A stretch of DNA of 42,821 nt from an uncultured Spirochaetales bacterium (GCA_949288415.1 CASEKE010000033.1:1-42821), one strand, 5' to 3'; counted from the stretch's first letter, positions 32,423 through 41,335 are shown. A program made the numbers and translations. The notes: generated by a model from the sequence alone, not told the origin.

Positions 32423-33616
32423 CTACACCTGGTTTTCCTCCGGTACCTCGATTTCCATGTCCGAAAGAGGATAGCTGCAGCACGGATGGAAGAAATGATA
32501 GCTTCTATCCGCAATTCTCAGCTTCTCATACTTCGTTGCAGCGTAGTTTCCGGCTATCATTCTTGATCGGCAGAAACCACATCCACCCAGGCGGCACATA
32601 TTCTTCATTGCATATCCGCTTCTCTCGAGGGCGGCCAGGACCGTCTCGTCGGACATGGCATCTACAGAGAATGTCTCATCTCTGTGATGTACCGTCAGGC
32701 GGAACACGGAACGCACTTTCTCATTCTCCGGCTCCTCGCCTGTTCGTTCGAGTCTTATGTACTTCCGCGCAAGACCGAGCGCGGGCAATTCCTTGTCGAG
32801 GAATGAAAGCATCGCCGAAGGTCCGGCAGCGAAGACCGAATAAGGTCCGTCTGAAGGTGCAAAACGTCCGATGGCCTCAGATCCTATGAGCCCTGCTTCG
32901 AATCCGGGTCTGGTTTCGTCCGAAAGGAAATAGACAACGCGGAACCTGTCCGGCATCATGTGAGACACTTTGTCGAAGGTGTCCTTGAAAAGGATATCTT
33001 CCACCTTTCTTACGCCATAGAGAAGCGTCATCGAGAAATTCTCGCTTCCGTCAGCCAGAGCCTCCGCATAGGACCTGAACGGAGTGATGCCGGTCCCGCC
33101 AGCGACGGCTACTACATGGAATGCGTCCCTGTTACGATTGTATGTCATCCTTCCGAACGGTTCGCCGGCGCTTATTCGATCGCCGACCTTCGCCGAATCG
33201 AGAAGGTATTCGGACATGAATCCTCCCACCTTCCTCTTCACGGTTATCATGTACCTGCCGTCGAAGGCATCCTTCGGACCTGAAGATATCGAATATGCCC
33301 TCGAAGCCACGGAAGAACCGATTCTCAAAGAGATGTTGAGATAGCTTCCGGCCTTGAAAGGGGCAAGCTGGGCGGTACCACGCTCATTGTCCGGGACAAG
33401 GACGAAGCTCTTTGTATCAGCATTCTCATCTATGATCTCGGCTATCTTCAGAAACTGCCTTTCAGGATGATACAGCTTGGCCATTTCGTTTATCCTGCTC
33501 GTCTCGGGAAGTGGCGACGCCGAAGCCTTCTGGATGTAATTCTCTCTGTCGCGGCCGAGGTTCTTGAACTTCAGCATGTCAAAAAGACCGATCATACCGA
33601 CCTTTACGCTTTTCAT
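32423..33616 (-). CDS. Ferredoxin reductase-type flavoprotein with C-terminal [2Fe-2S] domain
   Basis: A 397-residue protein. An N-terminal 45 residues of unknown role precede an FAD-binding beta barrel (RAYSISSGP from 106; GGFMSEYL at 131-138) and an NAD(P)-binding domain (AGGTGITPF at 172-180; FAAGPSAML). The C-terminal plant-type ferredoxin has C341-x4-C346-x2-C349 and Cys379/380. It can pass electrons from NAD(P)H through FAD to the cluster and on to a partner. Its ATG overlaps the stop of the FAD oxidoreductase gene, so that protein is the likely partner. Confidence 0.92.
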   Translation of the reverse strand: MKSVKVGMIGLFDMLKFKNLGRDRENYIQKASASPLPETSRINEMAKLYHPERQFLKIAEIIDENADTKSFVLVPDNERGTAQLAPFKAGSYLNISLRIGSSVASRAYSISSGPKDAFDGRYMITVKRKVGGFMSEYLLDSAKVGDRISAGEPFGRMTYNRNRDAFHVVAVAGGTGITPFRSYAEALADGSENFSMTLLYGVRKVEDILFKDTFDKVSHMMPDRFRVVYFLSDETRPGFEAGLIGSEAIGRFAPSDGPYSVFAAGPSAMLSFLDKELPALGLARKYIRLERTGEEPENEKVRSVFRLTVHHRDETFSVDAMSDETVLAALERSGYAMKNMCRLGGCGFCRSRMIAGNYAATKYEKLRIADRSYHFFHPCCSYPLSDMEIEVPEENQV

Positions 33617-35142
33617 TTCTCATCCTCCTTCATCTCGGATACGGTCATGAGAGCCGCAAGATTGCCGGACAGGTAAGATGAATTGTATCCGGAAACCCTC
33701 ATTGCGTGTCCTCCGCAGAACTGCAGCCCAGGCAGATGCTTCTCCGTATACATCGTCATGAGACGCGGCATCAGATTGTCCAGATCGGACGCAAGATAGC
33801 CGTAGATGGTTCCTTCCGGTGCAGCCGTATAATGGGCATATGTAAGCGGAGTTCCTACCTCGATCTCTTCGATGTACGGTCTAAGATCTATTCCCGTAGC
33901 CCGTCTGAATCCTTCAAGGAAGCGATCGGCGACCTCGTCCTTGAGCCTGAAATAGTTCTCTTTGTCGACGATATCGCCCCATACATCGGAAAATACGAGC
34001 GAAGTGAAGTACATTATGGTGGTTCCCTTCGGAGAGCAGTCGGGAAGAGCCTTGTTCAAACACACGGTCACCTGGCTCATGTTGTCCAGCTTCTTCATCG
34101 CCTCGAATTCCTGCACGCTGTCGAGCGTGTTGTAGATGAAATAGCTGTAGTCGGTAATTCCGATCTCCTCTGGACTTCTGTCAAGGCCGAGGAACATGGA
34201 AAGCCCACGTCCTGCGAGATGCCTTGCATTGGCCAGCTTAAGTTCATGCTCCGGGATGTCCTTCCTGTCGACCATATGGCCATATACGCTGTGCGGACTT
34301 GCATTGCTGACGATATGACGCGTCTCGACCTCCCGCCCATCCTTGAGCCTGATGCCGGACACATGGCCATTCTCCGTAAGGATCCTATCCACTTCACTTT
34401 CATACCAGATCTCGCCACCTAGAGCCGTGAAGGAATCGGCAAGGGCAAGACTCATGCCGTGGCTTCTGGTAGTTGGTATCTGGGCTCCGAGGCTGATGTA
34501 GAGATTGACCATGAGCGCATAGTGGATGAAACTCAGGCGATCCTCCGGGGCACCGAGATATGACCAGTATGTATTGAGTATTTCCTGGGCCTTTTTGGGC
34601 ATTCCTATCGCATCGAGGACTTTCCTGACAGGATAGGCGGCGACTCTCATGAAGTTTGGATAGTCTTTTCGCAGAACGGCAGAATCCGGATGGCCCTTCA
34701 TCTTTGTCAGATATGCCATCGCAGCGGCCGTCTCTCCTGCAAGGTCGAAGAAGAGCCTGGTGGACTTCCTGCTTCCAGGCACGTAATGCTCCATCTTGTC
34801 TATGAAGTTATCTATGCCGAAAGGCATGTTGTAGTCTTCCTTGGTGGAAAGACTTATCACTCTGAAGGCTTCCGGGACCGTGACGAACTCGAGCTTATCG
34901 AGCACGCCGAACTCCTTGAAAAGTTTGTAGAGGTTCCCGTTCTTATCGGCCGTGCCGAAATCGCAAAGTTCATGCAGGGATGCCTCGAATTCGAATCTTC
35001 CGCGAATAAAGCTTGTCGCAAATCCGCCCGGTACATTGTGCTTTTCGACGAGAAGGACCTTCTTGCCCTTGCCCTGCAGGGTCAAGGCCGCGGCAAGTCC
35101 TCCGTTTCCGGCACCGATGACTACAGCATCATATCTGGACAT
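33613..35142 (-). CDS. FAD-dependent oxidoreductase, phytoene desaturase/retinol saturase-like
   Basis: A 509-residue flavoprotein. The dinucleotide fold starts at once (VVIGAGNGGLAAAL, about 7-20) with a ribose-binding Glu near residue 33 (LLVEKHNVPGGFATSF). The C-terminal FAD motif GLQFCGGHAMRVSGYNSSYL then SGNLAA closes the site. This is the CrtI-like architecture used for desaturating or saturating lipid-like substrates, but no carotenoid genes are present. I start at 35142, with AGGAG six bases upstream. It is coupled to the [2Fe-2S] reductase, suggesting an NAD(P)H-driven reduction of an unsaturated substrate. That is inference. Confidence 0.9.
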   Translation of the reverse strand: MSRYDAVVIGAGNGGLAAALTLQGKGKKVLLVEKHNVPGGFATSFIRGRFEFEASLHELCDFGTADKNGNLYKLFKEFGVLDKLEFVTVPEAFRVISLSTKEDYNMPFGIDNFIDKMEHYVPGSRKSTRLFFDLAGETAAAMAYLTKMKGHPDSAVLRKDYPNFMRVAAYPVRKVLDAIGMPKKAQEILNTYWSYLGAPEDRLSFIHYALMVNLYISLGAQIPTTRSHGMSLALADSFTALGGEIWYESEVDRILTENGHVSGIRLKDGREVETRHIVSNASPHSVYGHMVDRKDIPEHELKLANARHLAGRGLSMFLGLDRSPEEIGITDYSYFIYNTLDSVQEFEAMKKLDNMSQVTVCLNKALPDCSPKGTTIMYFTSLVFSDVWGDIVDKENYFRLKDEVADRFLEGFRRATGIDLRPYIEEIEVGTPLTYAHYTAAPEGTIYGYLASDLDNLMPRLMTMYTEKHLPGLQFCGGHAMRVSGYNSSYLSGNLAALMTVSEMKEDEK

Positions 35143-35166
35143 TTCATACTCCTGCATCCAATATAA

Positions 35167-35190
35167 CACGAAAACGGCACCAAGTGCCGT
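35167..35190 (-). terminator. Terminator of the uracil permease gene
   Basis: The minus strand reads ACGGCAC-TTG-GTGCCGT followed by TTTCG. It lies about 43 bases past the permease stop and just before the FAD oxidoreductase start. Confidence 0.72.
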
Positions 35191-35232
35191 CTTCGCGAAT
35201 GAAAAAATTCGATTATATTTTTCTTGAGGGAC

Positions 35233-36510
35233 TCATTCATGGTCCACAGTCTTCGGCAATACCAGATTGAGCAGTATTCCTACAACCGTAGCAAGTGCGA
35301 CCCCTCCGAGACTGAACGTGAATTCGCTTCCGATGGAGAACTGCAGCATTCCTCCGCCGATGCCGATAACGAGGATCACCGACGAGATCGTCAGATTTCT
35401 CTTGTCCTTGTAGTCTACTCCGCTCTCGACGATCGTCCTGAGACCGGACGATGCGATCAGGCCGTACAGCAGCATCGAGATTCCTCCGAGGACAGGCCCG
35501 GGAATGGTCTGAATGATCGCTCCGAACTTGTGGAAGAAGGAAAGGATGACTGCGATGACCGCAGCGCCTCCGATCACCCATACGGAATACACTTTTGTAA
35601 TGGCCATCACTCCGATGTTCTCGCCATACGTAGTGTTGGGTGGGCCTCCCCAGAGCGCAGCCCATGCTGTCGCAAAACCGTCACCCGTAAGAGTCCTGTG
35701 AAGGCCTGGATCCTTGTAGAAATCCTTGCCGACGACCTTGCTTGTGACAAGTGTATCACCGAGGTGCTCGCAGATAGTGGCAAGAGAGACGATTATGAAC
35801 GTCACGATCGGCACTAACGAGAACTTGGGTATGGCGAAGGTCGGAAAACCGATCCATGTAGCCTCGCTGACTACAGAGAAATCTATGATGTCATATGCAG
35901 GAACAAAGAAACCCATTACAAGCGTAAAGAGATAGCCTCCGACCAGGCCGATAAGAATCGACAGAGTATTGAAGAATCCCTTGAAGAATATCGTCGCGAC
36001 GATTGCAATCGCAAGCGTGACAAGCGCGATGGAGAAATACACGAGGCTGTAGTTTCCGGAAGCATCGTACATTGCGTTGCTCATGGCCGTCGGTGCGAGG
36101 TTGAGGCCGATCACGATTATCACAGATCCGATGACAACCGGAGGAAGGGCCCTATCCAGCCAGCCTGTACCGGCAAACTTTATGATCAGGCCGACTATGG
36201 CATAGAAGATACCCGCGCAGAATGCTCCACCGAGGGCATATTCCATCCCGTATGCGCTACCGATCGCAGTGAGAGCAGGAATGAACGCGAACGAGGAGCC
36301 CAGGAATGCCGGAACCTTGGCTCCTGTGATCAGGATATAGAGCAGCGTTCCCGTTCCGGCCGTAAAAAGAGCCGTCGAAACGCTGAGTCCCGTAAGGATC
36401 GGCACGAGGACCGTCGCACCGAACATGGCAAAGACATGCTGGATCGACAGAGGAATCCAGCGGGCCAGGCTCGGTCTGTCGGACGGACCGAGTATCGTTT
36501 TGTCTTTCAT
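35233..36510 (-). CDS. uraA: Uracil permease, NCS2 family
   Basis: A 425-residue transporter with about 14 membrane spans. Family residues for uracil are in place: LSIQHVFAMFGATVLVP near the N-terminus (His), ATICEHLGD (Glu in span 8) and GGPPNTTYGENIGVMAITKV (Glu in span 10). It should import uracil with protons. A match to xanthine permeases is possible but the UraA pattern fits better. AAGGAAGG precedes the ATG. It is monocistronic, and no pyrimidine-type leader attenuator is visible in the short upstream region. Confidence 0.92.
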   Translation of the reverse strand: MKDKTILGPSDRPSLARWIPLSIQHVFAMFGATVLVPILTGLSVSTALFTAGTGTLLYILITGAKVPAFLGSSFAFIPALTAIGSAYGMEYALGGAFCAGIFYAIVGLIIKFAGTGWLDRALPPVVIGSVIIVIGLNLAPTAMSNAMYDASGNYSLVYFSIALVTLAIAIVATIFFKGFFNTLSILIGLVGGYLFTLVMGFFVPAYDIIDFSVVSEATWIGFPTFAIPKFSLVPIVTFIIVSLATICEHLGDTLVTSKVVGKDFYKDPGLHRTLTGDGFATAWAALWGGPPNTTYGENIGVMAITKVYSVWVIGGAAVIAVILSFFHKFGAIIQTIPGPVLGGISMLLYGLIASSGLRTIVESGVDYKDKRNLTISSVILVIGIGGGMLQFSIGSEFTFSLGGVALATVVGILLNLVLPKTVDHE

Positions 36511-36623
36511 AGAAAACCCTTCCTTTGAATTTTTTCTGGAAAGACTATACCACTACGGCAACTTTTCGTACATACAAGGAAAACTAATTATTGCAAAAAT
36601 AAGAAAATATAGACAAGAAAAAA

Positions 36624-38018
36624 TCATAGGTTGTTGGCAATGCGCTCTGCCTTCTGCGCATACATATGCCCTTTGAGCTCCTCCAGAAATCCTCTGTAGA
36701 GGAAAATGGCAAGCACAAACGTACAGATATCGGCGATTGCCTGTGAGACTATGACGCCGCCAAGGCCTATAATATGGGGCAGAACAAGGACGCAAGGCAG
36801 GAAGAAAATCCCCTGTCTTCCCATCGCGAGTATCGTGGCCTTGCCGCTGCTCGCTGTGCTCTGCAAGCCCATGTTCGTGACGGTCGTGAGCCCGAGTGTG
36901 GCGACGACGAGGCTCTGGCTCCGGATCGCAGCCGTTCCTATGGCAATCACAGCCAGGTCATCCTTGCGGAAAGCCCTGACGATCTCAGGGGCGAATACGA
37001 AGCAGACAAATGCGCAGACGAGCATCACGAGGGATCCGAGACGTACGGTGAACCGCGTTGCGCCGTACACCCTATCGTATCGCTCCGCTCCATAGTTGAA
37101 TGCGGCCACCGGCTGATACCCCTGCCCGAGGCCGAGCATGAACGAGTAGAGTGCATACATCACCCTATAGCAGATAGCTACGGCAGCGACGGCTGGATCT
37201 CCGAACATGGCGGCCATAATGTTGAGGGCTATCGTGGAAAGGGATGCCAGGCCTTGGCGGGCGAACGACGGAAGCCCGGTGTATAATATGAACGACCATA
37301 CGCCGACTTTGAACGAAACGTACCGCGGCGAAAGCCTGAGTCCGCTGCGTCCCTTCAGGAACATCGTAAGCAGTATGGCAAAACTGACGACCTGACTTAT
37401 CGACGTTGCGATCGCCGCACCTCGCGTTCCCAGCCCTAGGACGAAGATGAAAACAGGATCCAGGGCAATGTTCAAAAGAGCTCCGGATATGATTCCGATC
37501 ATTCCGTAAAGGGCCTTTCCCTCCACACGGAGATAATTGTTCAACAGGAAGGAAAGACACATGAACGGAGTAGAGAGGAAGATGTATCGGGCGTAGTCCT
37601 CGGCATATGGGAGAATGGTCGAGGTTGCGCCTAGCAGCTTCATCATAGGGGATACGAACACAAAGCCGAGAACAGCTATGACAAGGGCAACGACAAGCCC
37701 TATGAATACTCCTGTGGAAGCATACATATTCGCTTCCTTGTCGTTCTTTGCTCCCAGCTGTCTCGAAGCGAGCGTTCCTGCGCCCATTCCGATGGCGAAT
37801 CCGATCGCCTGAATCGACGCCATAACAGAGAACACTATCCCCACTGCCCCCGCAGCGCTCGTTCCAAGCTGGGCGACGAAGAATGTGTCGACCATGCTGT
37901 ATATGCTGGATACGAGCATGGAGATTATCGTAGGAGCTGCCAGACGCAGTACCAGAAGCCTGACCGGACTTTCTGTCATCATACGGAAATGCTGCTCTTT
38001 TCGTTCCTTATCATCCAT
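36624..38018 (-). CDS. MATE-family efflux transporter
   Basis: A 464-residue exporter with 12 predicted spans and two internal halves. The first half opens with VRLLVLRLAAPTIISMLVSS and IYSMVDTFFVAQLGTSAAGA; the second carries GLGQGYQPVAAFNYGAERYD, all typical of the DinF/NorM-like multidrug and toxin exporters driven by sodium or protons. I start at the ATG at 38018; the ribosome binding site is poor. A TATAAT box sits at 38044-38049 on the minus strand. A small transcript candidate with its own terminator lies further upstream. No terminator is visible after the gene. Confidence 0.92.
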   Translation of the reverse strand: MDDKERKEQHFRMMTESPVRLLVLRLAAPTIISMLVSSIYSMVDTFFVAQLGTSAAGAVGIVFSVMASIQAIGFAIGMGAGTLASRQLGAKNDKEANMYASTGVFIGLVVALVIAVLGFVFVSPMMKLLGATSTILPYAEDYARYIFLSTPFMCLSFLLNNYLRVEGKALYGMIGIISGALLNIALDPVFIFVLGLGTRGAAIATSISQVVSFAILLTMFLKGRSGLRLSPRYVSFKVGVWSFILYTGLPSFARQGLASLSTIALNIMAAMFGDPAVAAVAICYRVMYALYSFMLGLGQGYQPVAAFNYGAERYDRVYGATRFTVRLGSLVMLVCAFVCFVFAPEIVRAFRKDDLAVIAIGTAAIRSQSLVVATLGLTTVTNMGLQSTASSGKATILAMGRQGIFFLPCVLVLPHIIGLGGVIVSQAIADICTFVLAIFLYRGFLEELKGHMYAQKAERIANNL

Positions 38019-38130
38019 AATTTTCAAAACTATCCCGAAAGATATTATAACCGACAAATGCCGGCACAAGGAGCAACAGGATACCATTATTTGTCATTTT
38101 GTGCATCCCCCGGCACATGCCAGTATGGAC

Positions 38131-38168
38131 AAAAAAACGGATTGAAGAAAACGATATCCTTCAATCCG
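38131..38168 (-). terminator. Terminator between the acyl-CoA synthetase and MATE genes
   Basis: A perfect 10-bp stem CGGATTGAAG / CTTCAATCCG (38138-38147 and 38159-38168) is followed on the minus strand by TTTTTTT. It is a second, separate terminator after the one at 38212-38251. Confidence 0.85.
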
Positions 38169-38180
38169 GGAAAGATTGTA
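38131..38180 (-). ncRNA. Candidate short transcript or attenuated leader
   Basis: A promoter-like pair (38185-38212) and a strong terminator (38131-38168) bracket a possible RNA of about 50 nt that begins GUACAAUCUUUCCC and then folds into the terminator stem. It could be a small RNA, or a leader that stops transcription before the MATE gene 110 bases further on. Confidence 0.4.
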
Positions 38181-38212
38181 CAAATCTATAGTTGTACATG
38201 TATTCCAGGCAA
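38176..38212 (-). promoter_or_regulatory. Promoter flanked by TTGTACA repeats
   Basis: The minus strand has TTGCCT (38212-38207) and TATAGA (38190-38185), 16 bases apart. TTGTACAA (38176-38183) and TTGTACAT (38192-38199) flank the -10 box on the plus-strand reading. Their starts are 16 bases apart, a good arrangement for a dimeric repressor. Confidence 0.45.
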
Positions 38213-38251
38213 TCGAAAAGAGAGTCCCGGGGGAATCCGCCCCCGGGACTC
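38212..38251 (-). terminator. Terminator of the acyl-CoA synthetase gene
   Basis: A very strong 12-bp stem GAGTCCCGGGGG / CCCCCGGGACTC with a 6-base loop; the minus strand continues CTCTTTTCG. It starts 24 bases after the stop codon. Confidence 0.88.
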
Positions 38252-38274
38252 AGGGATGATCGATCGCTATAGTC

Positions 38275-40200
38275 TCAGGCGAAAATGCCTGCGATCTCCT
38301 GCTGGTAGATCTCGTTGATCTTGTGTCTGCGGAACTCCTGCTTCGCGGAAAGTTCCTTTCCGACCTCGAACGGCTTGTCAAGCAGCGCAAAGCGATTGAT
38401 CTGCTCGAAGCTCTTGAAGCCGGTCTTCGACGATACCTTTTCCTGTATCTCGCGATTTATCAGAGCTTTTATCTCTTCCGTTTCCGCAAGATTCTCCCTG
38501 TTCACGTACGGAATGTGGTTCTCCTTGAGATATCTCTCGCAGTTCTTCTCGTTTATTACGACAAGCGCTCCGAGGAACTTCCTGTCCTGTCCAAGCACGA
38601 CAGCCGTATCGATGTACTCGCTTTCCTTCAGCTTGCTCTCGATCGGTACAGGTTCGATGTTCTCTCCGCCGGCAAGGACGATTGTGTCCTTTGCTCTGCC
38701 CACTATGGAGAAGTCTCCGCTGCGTGATATGATCGCCAGGTCGCCCGTATCGAGCCAACCGTCCTTGTCGAGAACCTTTCTCGTGAGGTCCTCGCGCTTG
38801 TAATAGCCCTTCATCACCTGGGGACCGCGTATATGGAGAACGCCTTTTTTGCCGGGAGGAAGCACCTTTCCGTCCTCGTCGAGAACCTTGAGTTCCGTCC
38901 CCTTGAAAGGCGTCATGCAACCTCGCATGGGCCTGTCGAAATTCTGGACTCCGATCACAGGGGCCGTCTCCGTGAGGCCATAGCCATCCACTATCATAAG
39001 TCCCATCGCGGTGAAGAACTCCTGCACGTCCTTGCTCATCGTTCCGCCGCCGGAGATTCCTCCGATGAAGCACGGCCCGAACTTGCTGGTTATCTGCTTG
39101 AACACAAGCTTTCTTCCCAGCGCCGCCACAGGCGAAAAGACCAGATAAGGGAATACTCCCGTGATGTAATCCAGAACGCGGCTTCTCTTTCCGAAGTCCG
39201 GAATCCGGCCTTCCATTCTTTCCTTCGCCCGATACTGTCTCTTGGCGGAGTCGAGGAAGAAAGCAAACAGCTTGCGTTCCCTCTCGCTCTTGTTCTTCAG
39301 ACTCTGGTTGACACCGGCCTTGACCGTTTCCCAGATCCTCGGTACGGAACAGATGAAATGCGGCTTCGCTTTTATCATATCTACAAGCATGATTTTTCCG
39401 ATCGGCTTGCTGTAGCAGATGACATTGCGGGCATCAAGTATTATGTACTGCACTATTCTCTCGAACGAATGCCACACGGGAAGTACCGCAAGCCATCTCA
39501 TCTGCGGTTCGAGGTGCTTGACCTCGGGAATGTGTTCAAGCTGGTAGAGCATGTTGCGATGCGTGAGCATCACTCCCTTCGGGTTTCCCGTCGTACCGGA
39601 AGTGAAGATGATCGTACAGACATCCTCCTCGCTTCCGAGCATTATCTCATGCTCTATCTCTTCCTTCATGTGGAAATCGAGCATGAGTTCCGCGCCTTCC
39701 TTCTCAAGCTCGCTCTGGACGAGGAGCTCCACGCCGAAGCTCCTCTTCCTTTCCTCGAGCGCCTCCGAGGTGCATGCAGGCTTTTCGCCGTCCATGACGA
39801 CGACCACCTTCAGCGCCTCGAGGTTCTTTTTGAGCGAGAGTATCCGATCTGCCATATCGAGGTTTTCGGCAAAACACACCTTGGCCTCGGTCTCGGAAAG
39901 GATATACTCTATCTCGTAATCCATCGCATCGCGTCCACGCGGTGCGTCTGCTGCTCCCAGGGAGAGGATAGCAAGGTCCGCCTCCAGCCATTCGGCACGG
40001 TTGTCGCTCATGATACCGACTATGTCGTTGCGTCGTACACCATGGCGACGAAGCGCAAGGGCCAGATTCCTGACTTTCTCCTGAAGTTGAATGTAAGTCA
40101 CAGGGTAATAGACTCCCTTTGCGTCCTTGACGAGCTGTGCGGTGTATAACGGATTCTCTTTTACACGCTCGTCGAACATCTGGACTATAGTTCTGAACAT
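38275..40200 (-). CDS. Long-chain acyl-CoA synthetase (AMP-forming)
   Basis: A protein of about 641 residues of the adenylate-forming family. The P-loop IIFTSGTTGNPKGVMLTHRN, the motif VDGYGLTETAPV and the hinge region WLDTGDLAI then VGRAKDTIVLAGGENIEPVP are all present. It activates fatty acids with ATP and CoA at the membrane for lipid synthesis or recycling. I start at 40200, with GGGAG eight bases upstream; an in-frame ATG at 40245 would add 15 residues but lacks a ribosome binding site. The promoter (TTGACA, 17 bases, TATTTT) lies within the shared motif region. A strong terminator follows. Confidence 0.93.
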   Translation of the reverse strand: MFRTIVQMFDERVKENPLYTAQLVKDAKGVYYPVTYIQLQEKVRNLALALRRHGVRRNDIVGIMSDNRAEWLEADLAILSLGAADAPRGRDAMDYEIEYILSETEAKVCFAENLDMADRILSLKKNLEALKVVVVMDGEKPACTSEALEERKRSFGVELLVQSELEKEGAELMLDFHMKEEIEHEIMLGSEEDVCTIIFTSGTTGNPKGVMLTHRNMLYQLEHIPEVKHLEPQMRWLAVLPVWHSFERIVQYIILDARNVICYSKPIGKIMLVDMIKAKPHFICSVPRIWETVKAGVNQSLKNKSERERKLFAFFLDSAKRQYRAKERMEGRIPDFGKRSRVLDYITGVFPYLVFSPVAALGRKLVFKQITSKFGPCFIGGISGGGTMSKDVQEFFTAMGLMIVDGYGLTETAPVIGVQNFDRPMRGCMTPFKGTELKVLDEDGKVLPPGKKGVLHIRGPQVMKGYYKREDLTRKVLDKDGWLDTGDLAIISRSGDFSIVGRAKDTIVLAGGENIEPVPIESKLKESEYIDTAVVLGQDRKFLGALVVINEKNCERYLKENHIPYVNRENLAETEEIKALINREIQEKVSSKTGFKSFEQINRFALLDKPFEVGKELSAKQEFRRHKINEIYQQEIAGIFA

Positions 40201-40288
40201 CTCATCATCTCCCAGCGGAAAAAGCCTCATCGCTTTTTCCAACATTTTTTACATTTTCCGTAATTATGTCAGATAAAATACATTCTCT

Positions 40289-40303
40289 TACACTTTTTGT
40301 CAA
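40289..40303 (-). promoter_or_regulatory. Shared promoter motif, copy 3 (acyl-CoA synthetase)
   Basis: The minus strand reads TTGACAAAAAGTGTA; TTGACA plus TATTTT 17 bases on make a promoter. The motif matches copies upstream of the SCP2 and aconitase X genes. Confidence 0.55.
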
Positions 40304-40360
40304 TACTGTCAAAAAAACAAAACCCGGCACAGGCCATCCGAAGCATGGTATGCTTGTATC

Positions 40361-41278
40361 ATGAAACGAATGTTGAACATGACTCCAAAAGAGATGACGA
40401 ATCTCGACAAAAAGGAATTCCTTTATTCCATAGCTTCCTCCGAAGGAAGAGTGATCGCTGCCGAAACGATAGGCATCGCAATGCCGATGCTTGTCGATAT
40501 AACGAACGCCGAATTCGTGGCAGGCATGGGTGCAGACATAATAATCCTGAACCTGTTCGACGTGGACGAGCCCAGGATTCTAGGTCTGCCGGACTGCGAC
40601 AGGAGCGAAACGATCAGGATGGTCAAAAAACTTGCGGGACGACCTGTAGGAATAAATCTGGAACCCGTCGAGAATCCGACAGGCACAGCCGATGACATAT
40701 GGGCCATGAGTCCAGGGCGGAAGGCAACTCTTGAAAACGCGGAAAAAGCTGTGGCGATGGGTGCGGATTTCATCGTTCTCACAGGGAACCCGGGCAACGG
40801 AGTATCGAACGAAGCAATCTCAGCCTCGCTGGAAAGGATATCGAAAAAACTTAGGAACAGGATCACTCTCGTTGCAGGAAAGATGCACGCATCAGGCATC
40901 CTTTCCGAAAGCGGGGAAAGAATCATAACGAAAAGCGACATCGCATCCTTCATGGAAAACGGTGCCGACGTGATATTGCTTCCGGCTCCGGGAACCGTAC
41001 CGGGAATCACTACCGAATATGTCAGAGGTCTCGTTTCCTACGTGCATGAAAATGGAAAGCTCGCCATGACATCGATCGGGACAAGCCAGGAAGGCGCCGA
41101 TGAGGATACGATCAGACGGATTGCCATCGAGTGCAAGATGACGGGAACGGACATCCATCACATTGGAGACAGCGGCTACATGGGCATGGCTCTGCCGGAA
41201 AACATCTTCACCTACTCTGTCGCCACGAGAGGTGTAAGGCACACCTACAGGAGGATGGCTATGAGTCTGGCGAGGTAG
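40361..41278 (+). CDS. TIM-barrel protein of the DUF7916-like family
   Basis: A 305-residue protein with repeated beta-alpha units. Marked segments are SSEGRVIAAETIG, NAEFVAGMGADIIILNLFDV, RPVGINLEPVENP, GADFIVLTGNPGNGVSNEAI, ITLVAGKMHASG, GADVILLPAPGTVPGITTEY and MTSIGTSQEGADEDTIRRIA. I remember this set from DUF7916, a family of unknown reaction often found near phosphotransferase systems, but the name is from memory. Conserved Glu, Asn, Lys and His at strand ends suggest an enzyme acting on a phosphorylated or carboxylated metabolite. No partner is coupled to it. The ATG at 40361 lacks a clear ribosome binding site. Confidence 0.82.
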   Translation: MKRMLNMTPKEMTNLDKKEFLYSIASSEGRVIAAETIGIAMPMLVDITNAEFVAGMGADIIILNLFDVDEPRILGLPDCDRSETIRMVKKLAGRPVGINLEPVENPTGTADDIWAMSPGRKATLENAEKAVAMGADFIVLTGNPGNGVSNEAISASLERISKKLRNRITLVAGKMHASGILSESGERIITKSDIASFMENGADVILLPAPGTVPGITTEYVRGLVSYVHENGKLAMTSIGTSQEGADEDTIRRIAIECKMTGTDIHHIGDSGYMGMALPENIFTYSVATRGVRHTYRRMAMSLAR

Positions 41279-41300
41279 AAAGAGCCGGACTTTCACTCAA

Positions 41301-41335
41301 TCTGCCTCGGATTTCCAAACCAGATCCGAGGCAGA
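41301..41335 (+). terminator. Hairpin after the TIM-barrel gene
   Basis: TCTGCCTCGGAT and ATCCGAGGCAGA form a perfect 12-bp stem with an 11-base loop, 22 bases after the stop. No T tract follows, so it may stabilise the 3' end rather than end transcription by itself. Confidence 0.6.

Noticed and set aside
38833..40149. A 438-codon open frame antisense to the acyl-CoA synthetase gene
   Set aside because: The opposite strand encodes an unmistakable AMP-forming synthetase; the antisense product is His/Arg/Leu-rich with no domain and no ribosome binding site.
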